Origin: an uncultured Collinsella sp.
GTDB taxonomy: Bacteria > Actinomycetota > Coriobacteriia > Coriobacteriales > Coriobacteriaceae
Direction of reading: 5' to 3'
Length of the DNA stretch: 30,247 bases
Assembly: GCA_900765115.1 (NCBI GenBank)
Contig: CAAFQK010000105.1
Coordinates: forward strand, 1 to 30,247
Shown here piece after piece: positions 7,299-14,111 of the stretch. Numbering within the stretch: the stretch's first letter is position 1; each line of letters begins with the position of its first letter. Position numbers and translations under genes: made by a program. Below the pieces are notes generated by a model. The model saw only the letters and a list, made by a program, of their open reading frames with translations, did not search any database and was not told where the DNA came from.

Positions 7299-8600
7299 AT
7301 GGATCAGACGCAGACGAGCGACGACGCTCCCCTGCTTACGCTCAGCACTCCCCAATCGAAGAAAACCACGCTCTCGGCTCAGCAAAAACCTCTCGTGACC
7401 ATCGTGCACGCCTCGGTCGGCTCGGGCCACAAGGCCGCCGCAAATGCGATTGCGCAGGCATTCGACCTCATCCGCGGCAACAATGGCATCCCCGAGGATG
7501 TTGAGATTGAAGTACTCGATATCCTTGATTTTGGACGTATTAAATTCGACGGCAATAAAACCGCGGCTTCTTTTACGGGAGCCACGCGCCCCATTTACGA
7601 CCTGACCTGGCGATATACGCTTACGGGACATCTGCTCTGGGGCGGCGGCACAGCATGGTCGCGAATTATGTTCCCCGCCTTCAACGAATATATTCGTAGC
7701 CGCAGGCCCATAGCCGTGGTCGCAACGCACATCACAGCAGCCAATGTCGCCGTGGGCGCCCGCGTAATTACGGGTATCGATTATCCGGTCATCTGCGTGC
7801 CAACCGACTACGAAGTCGAGGGCTGGTGGCCCCACAAGGACACCGATTTATTCTGTGTTGCCAACGAATTTATGGCCGAAACGCTACGTCCGCGCAAGGT
7901 GCCCGAGACAAAGATTCGCATTACCGGCATTCCTATTCGCGCCGGATTCGAAACGGATTACAATCGCGAGGAAGAGCTAGCCAAGTTCAACCTCCCCACC
8001 GACAAGACCGTCGTGCTGGTAATGGCCGGCGCCAGTTTGCCTCAACCGTACGTTCGCTTTCGCGCGGCGATGGACCACACACTCCCCTTCCTGCGCAGCT
8101 TCGAGGACATGCACTTCGTCTTTTTGCCGGGCAAGGACGCCGAATACGCCGCCCGCCTCAAGACACTCTTCGATGCCATGAAGCTCGAAAATGTCACGGT
8201 GCTGGACTATGTCGACGACATGGCGGCCCTCATGCACGGCTGCGACCTGGCAATTCTCAAATCGGGCGGACTCACCGTCACCGAGTGCCTATGCGCACAT
8301 CTGCCGATGATCCTGCTGGGCAAGTCCTATGGCCAGGAAAAGGCCAACACCACCATGCTCACCGGCATGGGCGCCAGCATGCATGTCACCACCGCACGAG
8401 AGCTCATCGTAACGTTGCGTCATCTCCACGATCATCCTGAGTCGCTCAAGGCACTGCTCATCAACGGCGCAGTACTTCGCCGTCCCCACGCAGCCGAAGA
8501 CATAGCCATCGCAACCATGGAGCTTGCAGGCAAACCCCAAAAGCGCAAAAGAGCCTTCTGCCGCTTCTACTGGGGCGGAAAACCCGCGCATATCCGCTAG
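7299..8600 (+). CDS. MGDG-synthase/UgtP-type glycosyltransferase
   Basis: This 433-residue GT28-like enzyme probably transfers a sugar from a nucleotide-sugar to diacylglycerol or a related membrane lipid at the inner face of the membrane. The N-terminal MGDG-synthase motif is present (HASVGSGHKAAANAIAQAF, about 37-55). So are a conserved TD(Y)EVEGWW segment, which would contact the acceptor, and the sugar-nucleotide site LKSGGLTVTEC in the C-terminal domain. There is no signal peptide or clear membrane helix, as usual for peripheral members such as UgtP. The ATG at 7299 has AAGGGGAG 6 bases upstream. A TACAAT at 7256-7261 is a possible -10. A hairpin element begins 13 bases after its stop. 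Confidence 0.88.
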   Translation: MDQTQTSDDAPLLTLSTPQSKKTTLSAQQKPLVTIVHASVGSGHKAAANAIAQAFDLIRGNNGIPEDVEIEVLDILDFGRIKFDGNKTAASFTGATRPIYDLTWRYTLTGHLLWGGGTAWSRIMFPAFNEYIRSRRPIAVVATHITAANVAVGARVITGIDYPVICVPTDYEVEGWWPHKDTDLFCVANEFMAETLRPRKVPETKIRITGIPIRAGFETDYNREEELAKFNLPTDKTVVLVMAGASLPQPYVRFRAAMDHTLPFLRSFEDMHFVFLPGKDAEYAARLKTLFDAMKLENVTVLDYVDDMAALMHGCDLAILKSGGLTVTECLCAHLPMILLGKSYGQEKANTTMLTGMGASMHVTTARELIVTLRHLHDHPESLKALLINGAVLRRPHAAEDIAIATMELAGKPQKRKRAFCRFYWGGKPAHIR

Positions 8601-8613
8601 CATCTTAACGGCC

Positions 8614-8717
8614 GCTGCTCGGCGGGAGCCGCCCATATATCATTCCATGCTCAAACATTCTCGCTGCGCTGCGAAACTGCGCGTGGAACGATATATGGGC
8701 GGCTCCCGCCGAGCAGC
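8614..8717 (+). repeat. Hairpin element, copy 1 (conserved core, private arms)
   Basis: Two perfectly complementary 28-base arms (8614-8641 and 8690-8717; they begin GCTGCTCGGCGGGAGCC and end with its complement) enclose a 48-base interior. The element's inner part, 8636-8664 plus 8667-8695, is two 29-base blocks that recur exactly, inverted, at 8894-8962. The arms outside these blocks differ completely from those of copy 2. It starts 13 bases after the glycosyltransferase stop and would be transcribed as that gene's 3' untranslated region. It is not followed by a T-run. Confidence 0.9.
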
Positions 8718-8797
8718 TGCGTTTACGTACTAGCAGTTACGCCAGATTCCCCACCACTAGAACCTGCAAAGGCGAAACCGGAAAATATAAATACAGT

Positions 8798-8840
8798 AAG
8801 CCGATGCGACAAAGGAGGCGTCCCTTTATCGCATCGGCTT
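8798..8840. terminator. Shared terminator between the two hairpin elements
   Basis: AAGCCGATGCGA (8798-8809) pairs perfectly with TCGCATCGGCTT (8829-8840). The stem continues through AAAGG/CCTTT after one mismatch. Rightward it is followed by TCTAG (TTTCT overall), leftward by ACTGTATTTATATTTT. It lies between convergent genes and may act in both directions. The remaining bases of 8601-8994 show no gene. Confidence 0.7.
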
Positions 8841-8876
8841 TCTAGAAAAGTAAATATTGTTTCAAGCGAATAGCCG

Positions 8877-8979
8877 CCCGCCCGGAGCTTACCTATATCG
8901 TTCCACGCGCAGTTTCGCAGCGAGCGAAGCGACGCGAGAATGTTTGAGCATGGAATGATATAGGTAAGCTCCGGGCGGG
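8877..8979 (-). repeat. Hairpin element, copy 2 (same core, different arms, opposite orientation)
   Basis: Perfect 23-base arms (8877-8899 and 8957-8979; left arm begins CCCGCCCGGAGCTTACC) enclose a 57-base interior. The two 29-base core blocks are identical to those of copy 1 when read leftward; the gap between them is 11 bases here (8923-8933) and 2 bases in copy 1. It starts 15 bases after the dut stop, so it lies in the dut 3' region in the same orientation relative to its gene as copy 1 is to the glycosyltransferase. Confidence 0.9.
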
Positions 8980-8994
8980 AGGGATACGAGCGCC

Positions 8995-9438
8995 CTAGGC
9001 GACGCCGCTGGAGCCGAAGCCTCCTTTGCCTCGGTCGGTTTCGTCTAGTTCTTCTACTTCTGTGAGATTGACCGTAGGGACTTCTTGGATGACAAGTTGA
9101 GCTATGCGGTCGCCTTTGTTGATTTGAATGTCGTTGGTGGGATCCAGGTTGATGAGGATAACCTTGAGTTCTCCTCGGTAGTGGGCGTCGATGAGGCCCG
9201 GCGTGTTGACTATAGACAGGCCCTGCTTGATGGCCAAGCCGCTGCGGGGCTGGACGAAGCCGGCGTAGCCATCGGGCAGGGCGATGGCCAGCCCCGTAGA
9301 GACCAGACGGCGTTCGAAGGGCTTCAGGACGCAGTCTTCGTTGGAGCGTAGATCCAAGCCGGCATCGGTGGGATGGGCGTATTTGGGAAGCTCGACGGTG
9401 GGGTCGAGACGCTTTATGTTGACGGTAATGTTGGACAT
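8995..9438 (-). CDS. dut: Deoxyuridine 5'-triphosphate nucleotidohydrolase
   Basis: Dut hydrolyses dUTP to dUMP and pyrophosphate, keeping uracil out of DNA and supplying dUMP for dTMP synthesis. All five trimeric dUTPase motifs are present in 147 residues: DAGLDL (25-30), PRSGLA (64-69), GLIDAHYRGE (81-90), GDRIAQL (109-115) and RGKGGFGSSG (136-145). The ATG lies 4 bases after the nrdR stop, and its ribosome binding site (AAGGTGA) overlaps that stop, so translation is probably coupled. It is the last gene of the LysM-nrdR-dut string controlled from the lexA divergent region. Confidence 0.97.
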   Translation of the reverse strand: MSNITVNIKRLDPTVELPKYAHPTDAGLDLRSNEDCVLKPFERRLVSTGLAIALPDGYAGFVQPRSGLAIKQGLSIVNTPGLIDAHYRGELKVILINLDPTNDIQINKGDRIAQLVIQEVPTVNLTEVEELDETDRGKGGFGSSGVA

Positions 9439-9442
9439 GGAA

Positions 9443-9886
9443 TCACCTTAGCTTGTCGAGCTCTTGCAGAAATTCATCGACGTCTTTGAAATCGCGGTAG
9501 ACCGAGGCAAAACGGATGTACGCAACTTTGTCGATCTTGGCCAAGCGCTTGAGCACCATGTCACCCAACTCATGGGACGTGACGGCCGTCAGCGTGCGAG
9601 AGCGAAGCTCGACCTCGATGTCATCGATAATCTCATTGAGCTTCTTAGTGTCGATATCGCGCTTGATGGTGGCGCGCATCAAGCCGACGAGCAGCTTATT
9701 GCGATCGAACCGCTGCTTGGTTCCGTCTGACTTAATGACCTCGATTGGGTCTTCGCATCGCTCGAACGTTGTAAAGCGATAGTTACACGAGCAACATTCG
9801 CGACGGCGCTTAATGGTGTTATTTGACTCCTGCATACGGGAATCAACGACGCGGGTATGTGCCTTGCCGCATTTGGGACAGCGCAT
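9443..9886 (-). CDS. nrdR: Transcriptional repressor NrdR
   Basis: NrdR represses ribonucleotide reductase genes according to the ATP/dATP balance. The 147-residue protein has the N-terminal zinc ribbon (Cys3, Cys6, Cys31, Cys34; MRCPKC...RRRECCSC) and a central ATP-cone domain from about residue 46 (PIEVIKSDGTKQRFDRNKLL), with the normal family length. The ATG at 9886 has a strong AGGAGG. The start codon and part of this site lie in one arm of a perfect 12-bp hairpin (9881-9924). It sits between the LysM gene and dut, which makes a dNTP-related, probably SOS-linked, operon. Confidence 0.97.
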   Translation of the reverse strand: MRCPKCGKAHTRVVDSRMQESNNTIKRRRECCSCNYRFTTFERCEDPIEVIKSDGTKQRFDRNKLLVGLMRATIKRDIDTKKLNEIIDDIEVELRSRTLTAVTSHELGDMVLKRLAKIDKVAYIRFASVYRDFKDVDEFLQELDKLR

Positions 9887-9924
9887 GGTACCTCCTCTTA
9901 AACGATAACAAGGGTACCATGCGC
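9881..9924 (-). promoter_or_regulatory. Perfect hairpin sequestering the nrdR start codon
   Basis: GCGCATGGTACC (9881-9892) and GGTACCATGCGC (9913-9924) are perfect 12-bp inverted repeats with a 20-base loop. In the leftward mRNA the 3' arm contains the nrdR AUG and the last two G of its Shine-Dalgarno sequence. The upstream arm begins 13 bases after the LysM stop codon, within reach of a terminating ribosome. Confidence 0.75.
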
Positions 9925-9937
9925 AGCGCGATAATGA

Positions 9938-10390
9938 TTACGAACGAGCAGGAACCTTAAGATGCGCACCGGCGGCGAGCGAACCATGCTCCAGATGATT
10001 GACGCTACGGATCATGTCGGAAGTCTCTTGCGTGGAAAGGCCTTCGATTGGATATTCTTCGGCAAGCGACCAAAGAGAATCGCCAGGCTGAACGCGAATG
10101 GTCTCGTAGGTAATGTTGGAAACGGACTCGGCATACGCGGCGTGACGAGCGCTAAAGACCGACATAGCGAGGACAAAGAAGAGCGTAAGCGCAACGGCGA
10201 CGGCGACAATCGTCGGAACCTTCAGGGCAACGCGGGCCGGCGCGACTACAGCCTGCTGATTGCGCGCAGGCTTTACGGTCAAAGGCTGAAAGCCGGAGCG
10301 GCCACCCTGAACAACCGTAAAAGTGGGTTCTGCAGGCGTCTCGAGCTTAAGGGCGAGGTTTCCCTGGACCATATTCGTTACGTTCATCAT
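9938..10390 (-). CDS. LysM-domain membrane protein, YneA-like
   Basis: This 150-residue protein has a cytoplasmic N-terminus, one transmembrane helix at about 57-79 (VALKVPTIVAVAVALTLFFVL) and an extracytoplasmic LysM domain at about 96-147 (TIRVQPGDSLWSLAEEY...LKVPARS), which binds peptidoglycan. The architecture and the position divergent from lexA are those of Bacillus YneA, the SOS-induced inhibitor of cell division. LexA boxes cover its promoter (TTGACA-16 bp-GATAAT). The function is inferred from layout, as the sequence outside LysM is not conserved. The ATG at 10390 is 3 bases after GGAG; the next ATG at 10387 has better spacing and could be the true start. Confidence 0.85.
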   Translation of the reverse strand: MMNVTNMVQGNLALKLETPAEPTFTVVQGGRSGFQPLTVKPARNQQAVVAPARVALKVPTIVAVAVALTLFFVLAMSVFSARHAAYAESVSNITYETIRVQPGDSLWSLAEEYPIEGLSTQETSDMIRSVNHLEHGSLAAGAHLKVPARS

Positions 10391-10457
10391 GTTCTCCTCT
10401 CGCGTGTTTTGCTGAGAACAGTTTTATCAAGCCGCGCGGACAAAAATGTCTAGCGCG

Positions 10458-10527
10458 AGAACGAATGTTCGGTTATTATTATCTTCGAACAGTTGTTCCT
10501 GTCAAGCAAAATTCGAACATTTGTTTG
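10458..10527. promoter_or_regulatory. Three LexA boxes in the lexA/LysM divergent promoter region
   Basis: Three sites of the Gram-positive SOS type (CGAAC-N4-GTTCG) are present: AGAACGAATGTTCG (10458-10471), CGAACAGTTGTTCC (10486-10499) and CGAACATTTGTTTG (10514-10527), spaced 28 bases centre to centre. The leftward promoter of the LysM gene, TTGACA (10500-10505) and GATAAT (10478-10483) on the minus strand with a 16-base spacer, has the middle box in its spacer and the first box at the predicted start. The third box lies 24 bases before the lexA ATG. Confidence 0.9.
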
Positions 10528-10550
10528 ACATGGGTAGAGAGGATGCCCTG

Positions 10551-11195
10551 ATGGCTCGCAAAATTACCAAGCGTCAGCAGCAAATTTACGACTTCATCAA
10601 GGAATATCAGCAGGAGAAGGGTTATCCGCCCAGCGTGCGTGAGATGGCTTCTGCCGTGGGCCTTTCCTCCCCCAGCACCGTGCACGCCCATCTATCTGCC
10701 CTGGAGGCGCGCGGGCTACTCAAGCGCGATGCCACCAAACCGCGCGCCCTGGAACTCTTTAACGAGGACGGTTCCTCTGTCTCAATTTCTAAATCTGACG
10801 AGCCCACCGCACCTCGCGGAACGATCTCGCTACCGCTCGTTGGTCGCGTCGCGGCTGGGATTCCCATTCTGGCCGAGCAGAATATCGAAGACACGTTTAC
10901 TATCCCGACCGAAATCGCCACTGATCAGGGTTCCTTTATCCTTGAGGTGCATGGGAGCTCAATGATCAATGTCGGCATCTTCAATGGCGATTACATCATC
11001 GTCCGTGAACAAAAGAGTGCCATGAACGGCGAAATTGTCGTGGCCATGATTGATGGTTCAGCGACCGTCAAGACGTTCTACAAGGAGCAGGGGCGCGTGC
11101 GCTTGCAGCCCGAGAACGACACTATGGAGCCTATCTATGCGACGAACCCCGTTATTTTGGGTAAAGTTGTCGGTTTAATGCGCCGGTTCTCGTAA
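10551..11195 (+). CDS. lexA: SOS response repressor and self-cleaving protease LexA
   Basis: LexA represses DNA-damage genes and cleaves itself when bound by RecA filaments. The 214-residue product has the N-terminal winged helix (about 1-65: RQQQIYDFI...GYPPSVREMASAVGLSSPSTVHAHL). The cleavage bond is Ala102-Gly103 (GRVAAGIP), the catalytic serine is Ser137 in GSSM and the lysine is Lys174 (TVKTF). The ATG at 10551 has GAGAGGA about 6 bases upstream; frames further upstream would run through the LexA boxes. Three boxes in the leader indicate autoregulation. The next gene starts on the last base of its stop codon. Confidence 0.97.
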   Translation: MARKITKRQQQIYDFIKEYQQEKGYPPSVREMASAVGLSSPSTVHAHLSALEARGLLKRDATKPRALELFNEDGSSVSISKSDEPTAPRGTISLPLVGRVAAGIPILAEQNIEDTFTIPTEIATDQGSFILEVHGSSMINVGIFNGDYIIVREQKSAMNGEIVVAMIDGSATVKTFYKEQGRVRLQPENDTMEPIYATNPVILGKVVGLMRRFS

Positions 11196-11899
11196 TGCAA
11201 AAACGCATCACCATCTTTGATACCGTCCGCGGGTTTACGATGATTTCTATGGCAGGTTTTCACGCTTGCTACGATCTCGCCTACCTGTACGGCTGGGATA
11301 TGCCCTGGTTTACCCAGTCAGTCTTTCAAGGCATCTGGCGCGCCAGCATCAGCTGGCTATTTTTGTTTATCGCGGGTTGGATGTGTACCCTTTCGCGCAA
11401 CAATATCAAGCGTGCCGCCAAATACGCCTTAGCAGCACTCGTCGTCTGGTTGGCAACAACACTTGTCTCTGTCGACGATTCGGTTAATTTTGGCATCATC
11501 TACTGCATGGCCGCATGTACCGGCATCGTGGCGTTGACCGATCCCGTCCTTAAGAAGATATCGGCGAGATGGGGAATGCCCCTATGCCTTGTGTTGTTCG
11601 CCCTCACCTGGAGCATCCCCAAAACGACCTACCCTGTCCCCTACCTGGCGTGGCTGGGATTTCCGAGCCCTGGGTTTGTCTCAGGTGATTACTACCCCAT
11701 CATCCCGTTTATCTTTATGTATCTTACAGGATACTTCGCCGCACACATAGCGCAGGGAATCGATAAGACCGTCCCAAGCTGGGCCTACGCCAACCCCCTG
11801 CCGGCGCTCGCCAGCCTTGGACGTCACGCACTCCCCTTTTATCTGCTGCATCAGCCCATCATTCTGGGCATTTTGGAGCTCGTCTACTCGGTGCGATAG
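11195..11899 (+). CDS. DUF1624/HGSNAT-like multipass membrane protein
   Basis: This 234-residue protein has about seven hydrophobic segments and resembles the DUF1624 / heparan-alpha-glucosaminide N-acetyltransferase catalytic family. The N-terminus carries the family pattern FDTVRGFTMISMAGFHACYDL, with a His and Asp placed as in transmembrane acyltransferases, and the C-terminus has GRHALPFYLLHQP. The acyl acceptor is unknown. The start codon shares one base with the lexA stop (TAATG), so its translation is coupled to lexA and it may be SOS-induced. Its 3' end overlaps that of hflX by 16 bases, tail to tail, and no separate terminator is visible. Confidence 0.82.
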   Translation: MQKRITIFDTVRGFTMISMAGFHACYDLAYLYGWDMPWFTQSVFQGIWRASISWLFLFIAGWMCTLSRNNIKRAAKYALAALVVWLATTLVSVDDSVNFGIIYCMAACTGIVALTDPVLKKISARWGMPLCLVLFALTWSIPKTTYPVPYLAWLGFPSPGFVSGDYYPIIPFIFMYLTGYFAAHIAQGIDKTVPSWAYANPLPALASLGRHALPFYLLHQPIILGILELVYSVR

Positions 11900-13173
11900 C
11901 GCTCGAGCCGCGGTGCAATACGAGCCGGCAACTTCGCCACAATGCGAACGCCATCCTCAAGATATTCCTCGTGCAAAAGGGTTCCCTGCTCATGCACGAG
12001 TGTGATGAGCGCACCTTCACGATATGGAATGTCGGCGGAGAGCAACACATCGGTGGCAGCTGCCTCGCGAGCAATGCGATCGACGAGATCGTCGAGCCCC
12101 TCGCCCGTTTGGGCCGAGAACAGAACGGCTTCCGGATAACGACGACGGAAACTCAATCGATCAACGCTGTCGAGAAGATCGATTTTATTGAATACGGTCA
12201 ACGTTAAACGCTCTCCGGCGCCGATCTCATCAAGAACGCGGTCGACAGCCTCAAGCTGCCGCTCATAGTCCTCGTCAGATGCATCTACGACTTTGAGAAT
12301 TAGATCGGCACCCAAAACCTCGGACAGCGTCGATTTAAAAGCATCGACCAGACCATGCGGCAGCTTTTGAATAAAGCCAACGGTATCGGTGATCGTCATG
12401 CCGCGACCGCCGGGCAGGCGATACGAACGCGTCGTCGGGTCGAGCGTAGCAAACAACTTGTCCTGCGAAAGTACCGTAGAGCCGGTCAGACGATTGAGCA
12501 ACGTCGATTTACCGGCATTGGTATAACCGGCTAACGCGACGCGAAACACCGGTGACTCAATGCGGCTCTTGGATTGAACATCGCGACGCTGTTCAACCTG
12601 CTTGAGCTCACGACGAAGCGCAGCGATCTTATTACGAATGAGGCGACGGTCGACCTCGAGCTGACTTTCGCCCTGACCAAAGCGTGAGCCGATGCCGCCG
12701 CGCGTCTGTTCCTTGGCGAGGTGGCTCCACATGCCACGCAGACGAGGCAACAGATATTGAAGCTGTGCCAGCTGTACCTGTAGGCGTCCCTCACGCGTCT
12801 GAGCATGAAGGCCAAAGATATCCAAGATCAGTGCCGTACGATCGATAATCTTTACCGGCTCGCCCACGGCTTTCTCCAAATAGGATTGCTGCGAGGGCGT
12901 CAGGTCGTCGTCAAAAATAACGACATCGGCATCCATACGATGCACCAGGCCGCACAGCTCTTCAACCTTACCGGAACCGATAAACGATTTTGGATACGGC
13001 TTAACCAGACGCTGTGACAAACGCGCCACACACTGGGCGCCAGCCGTATGGGCTAGGCGCTCAAGCTCGTCAAGCGAACGATCAAGCGGCCACGCATTGT
13101 CGCGCCACTCAACACCAACTAATATGGCACGCTCGGGCTCGGGTGCCGTGGGAACAAGGGGAAAACGGGCCAT
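11884..13173 (-). CDS. hflX: GTPase HflX
   Basis: HflX is a ribosome-binding GTPase that splits stalled or hibernating 70S ribosomes, notably in heat stress. The 429-residue protein has the HflX N-terminal domain, with SFIGSGKVEEL (63-73) and the glycine-rich RGGIGSRFGQGESQLE (158-173), then a linker helix, and the G domain with GYTNAGKS (216-223), DTVGF (263-267) and NKID (329-332). The ATG shares a base with the miaA stop (TAATG). Co-location with miaA is also seen in enterobacteria (miaA-hfq-hflX). The 3' end overlaps the convergent membrane protein gene. Confidence 0.96.
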   Translation of the reverse strand: MARFPLVPTAPEPERAILVGVEWRDNAWPLDRSLDELERLAHTAGAQCVARLSQRLVKPYPKSFIGSGKVEELCGLVHRMDADVVIFDDDLTPSQQSYLEKAVGEPVKIIDRTALILDIFGLHAQTREGRLQVQLAQLQYLLPRLRGMWSHLAKEQTRGGIGSRFGQGESQLEVDRRLIRNKIAALRRELKQVEQRRDVQSKSRIESPVFRVALAGYTNAGKSTLLNRLTGSTVLSQDKLFATLDPTTRSYRLPGGRGMTITDTVGFIQKLPHGLVDAFKSTLSEVLGADLILKVVDASDEDYERQLEAVDRVLDEIGAGERLTLTVFNKIDLLDSVDRLSFRRRYPEAVLFSAQTGEGLDDLVDRIAREAAATDVLLSADIPYREGALITLVHEQGTLLHEEYLEDGVRIVAKLPARIAPRLERYRTE

Positions 13174-14111
13174 TAGGCAGCCTCAATACGATGCAGGATG
13201 TCCTCAACGACCTCATCGATCGTAAACTCGTCCATATCGAACCACACGACGCGGTCATCGCGTTTAAACCACGAAAGCTGACGTTTGGCATAGCGACGCG
13301 AACGCATCTTAATGAGTTCGCGAGCCTCATCCATAGAAATCACGCCATTGAAAGCATCAATGATCTCTTTATAACCAATTGCCTGCATCGACGTCAGGGC
13401 ATCTCCCAGCCCCTGGTCCATAAGACCGCGGACCTCATCGACAAGACCCTGCTCAAACATCAGATCGACACGCAGGTTAATGCGCTCGTAGAGAACCTCG
13501 CGATTACGCGTCAGACCAAACCATAGAGCATGATAATGCTCGCGCGGAACACTAAACTGCGACTTTTGCTGCGCGTAGGACACACCATCATCGTGCATTT
13601 CGAGCGCCCGAATCACACGGCGCACATTATGGGGATGAATAACAGCAGCCGATTCTGGGTCGCGCTCGGCAAGCAGGGCATGCAGCTCTTCCTCGCCAAT
13701 ACGCTCGGCAAGCTCCTGATAGCCCATACGACGATCGTCCTCAAGTTCACCCGAAGGAAAGTCCATTTCATCGAGGGCGGCCTTGAGATATAGCCCCGTA
13801 CCTCCGCAAAAAACCGGCAGACAACCCGAACCAATGAGACGTTCAACATGCGCGCGAGCGTCAGCCTGATAAAGCGCAGCAGAATATGCCACACCCGGCT
13901 CTACAATGTCGACGAGACGCAGCGGCGCCGTACACTCATCGGGCGTCATCTTTGCGGTACCGATGTCCATGCCGCGATAGATTTGCATCGCATCGCACGA
14001 CAGCACTTCGGACGAAAGATGAGCGGCCAAACGGTCGGCAACATCACTCTTACCAACCGCCGTCGGACCGACGATCGCAACGGCGGAAAGACCTGCCCCG
14101 GAAGAAACCAT
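13173..14111 (-). CDS. miaA: tRNA dimethylallyltransferase
   Basis: MiaA adds a dimethylallyl group to A37 of tRNAs reading UNN codons, giving i6A. The 312-residue enzyme has the P-loop GPTAVGKS (15-22), the tRNA and substrate segment SCDAMQIYRGMDIGTAK, the GGTGLY motif and the C-terminal SRRYAKRQLSWF-type motif. Length and motifs are normal. Its ATG overlaps the last base of the miaB stop, and its own stop overlaps the hflX start. MiaB, encoded directly upstream, acts on the MiaA product, so the two steps of ms2i6A formation are encoded together. Confidence 0.97.
   Translation of the reverse strand: MVSSGAGLSAVAIVGPTAVGKSDVADRLAAHLSSEVLSCDAMQIYRGMDIGTAKMTPDECTAPLRLVDIVEPGVAYSAALYQADARAHVERLIGSGCLPVFCGGTGLYLKAALDEMDFPSGELEDDRRMGYQELAERIGEEELHALLAERDPESAAVIHPHNVRRVIRALEMHDDGVSYAQQKSQFSVPREHYHALWFGLTRNREVLYERINLRVDLMFEQGLVDEVRGLMDQGLGDALTSMQAIGYKEIIDAFNGVISMDEARELIKMRSRRYAKRQLSWFKRDDRVVWFDMDEFTIDEVVEDILHRIEAA

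Noticed and set aside
8765..8791. TATAAA at 8786 considered as a promoter for a small RNA between the hairpin elements
   Set aside because: No acceptable -35 at 15-18 bases; the terminator begins 7 bases downstream, leaving almost no transcript.
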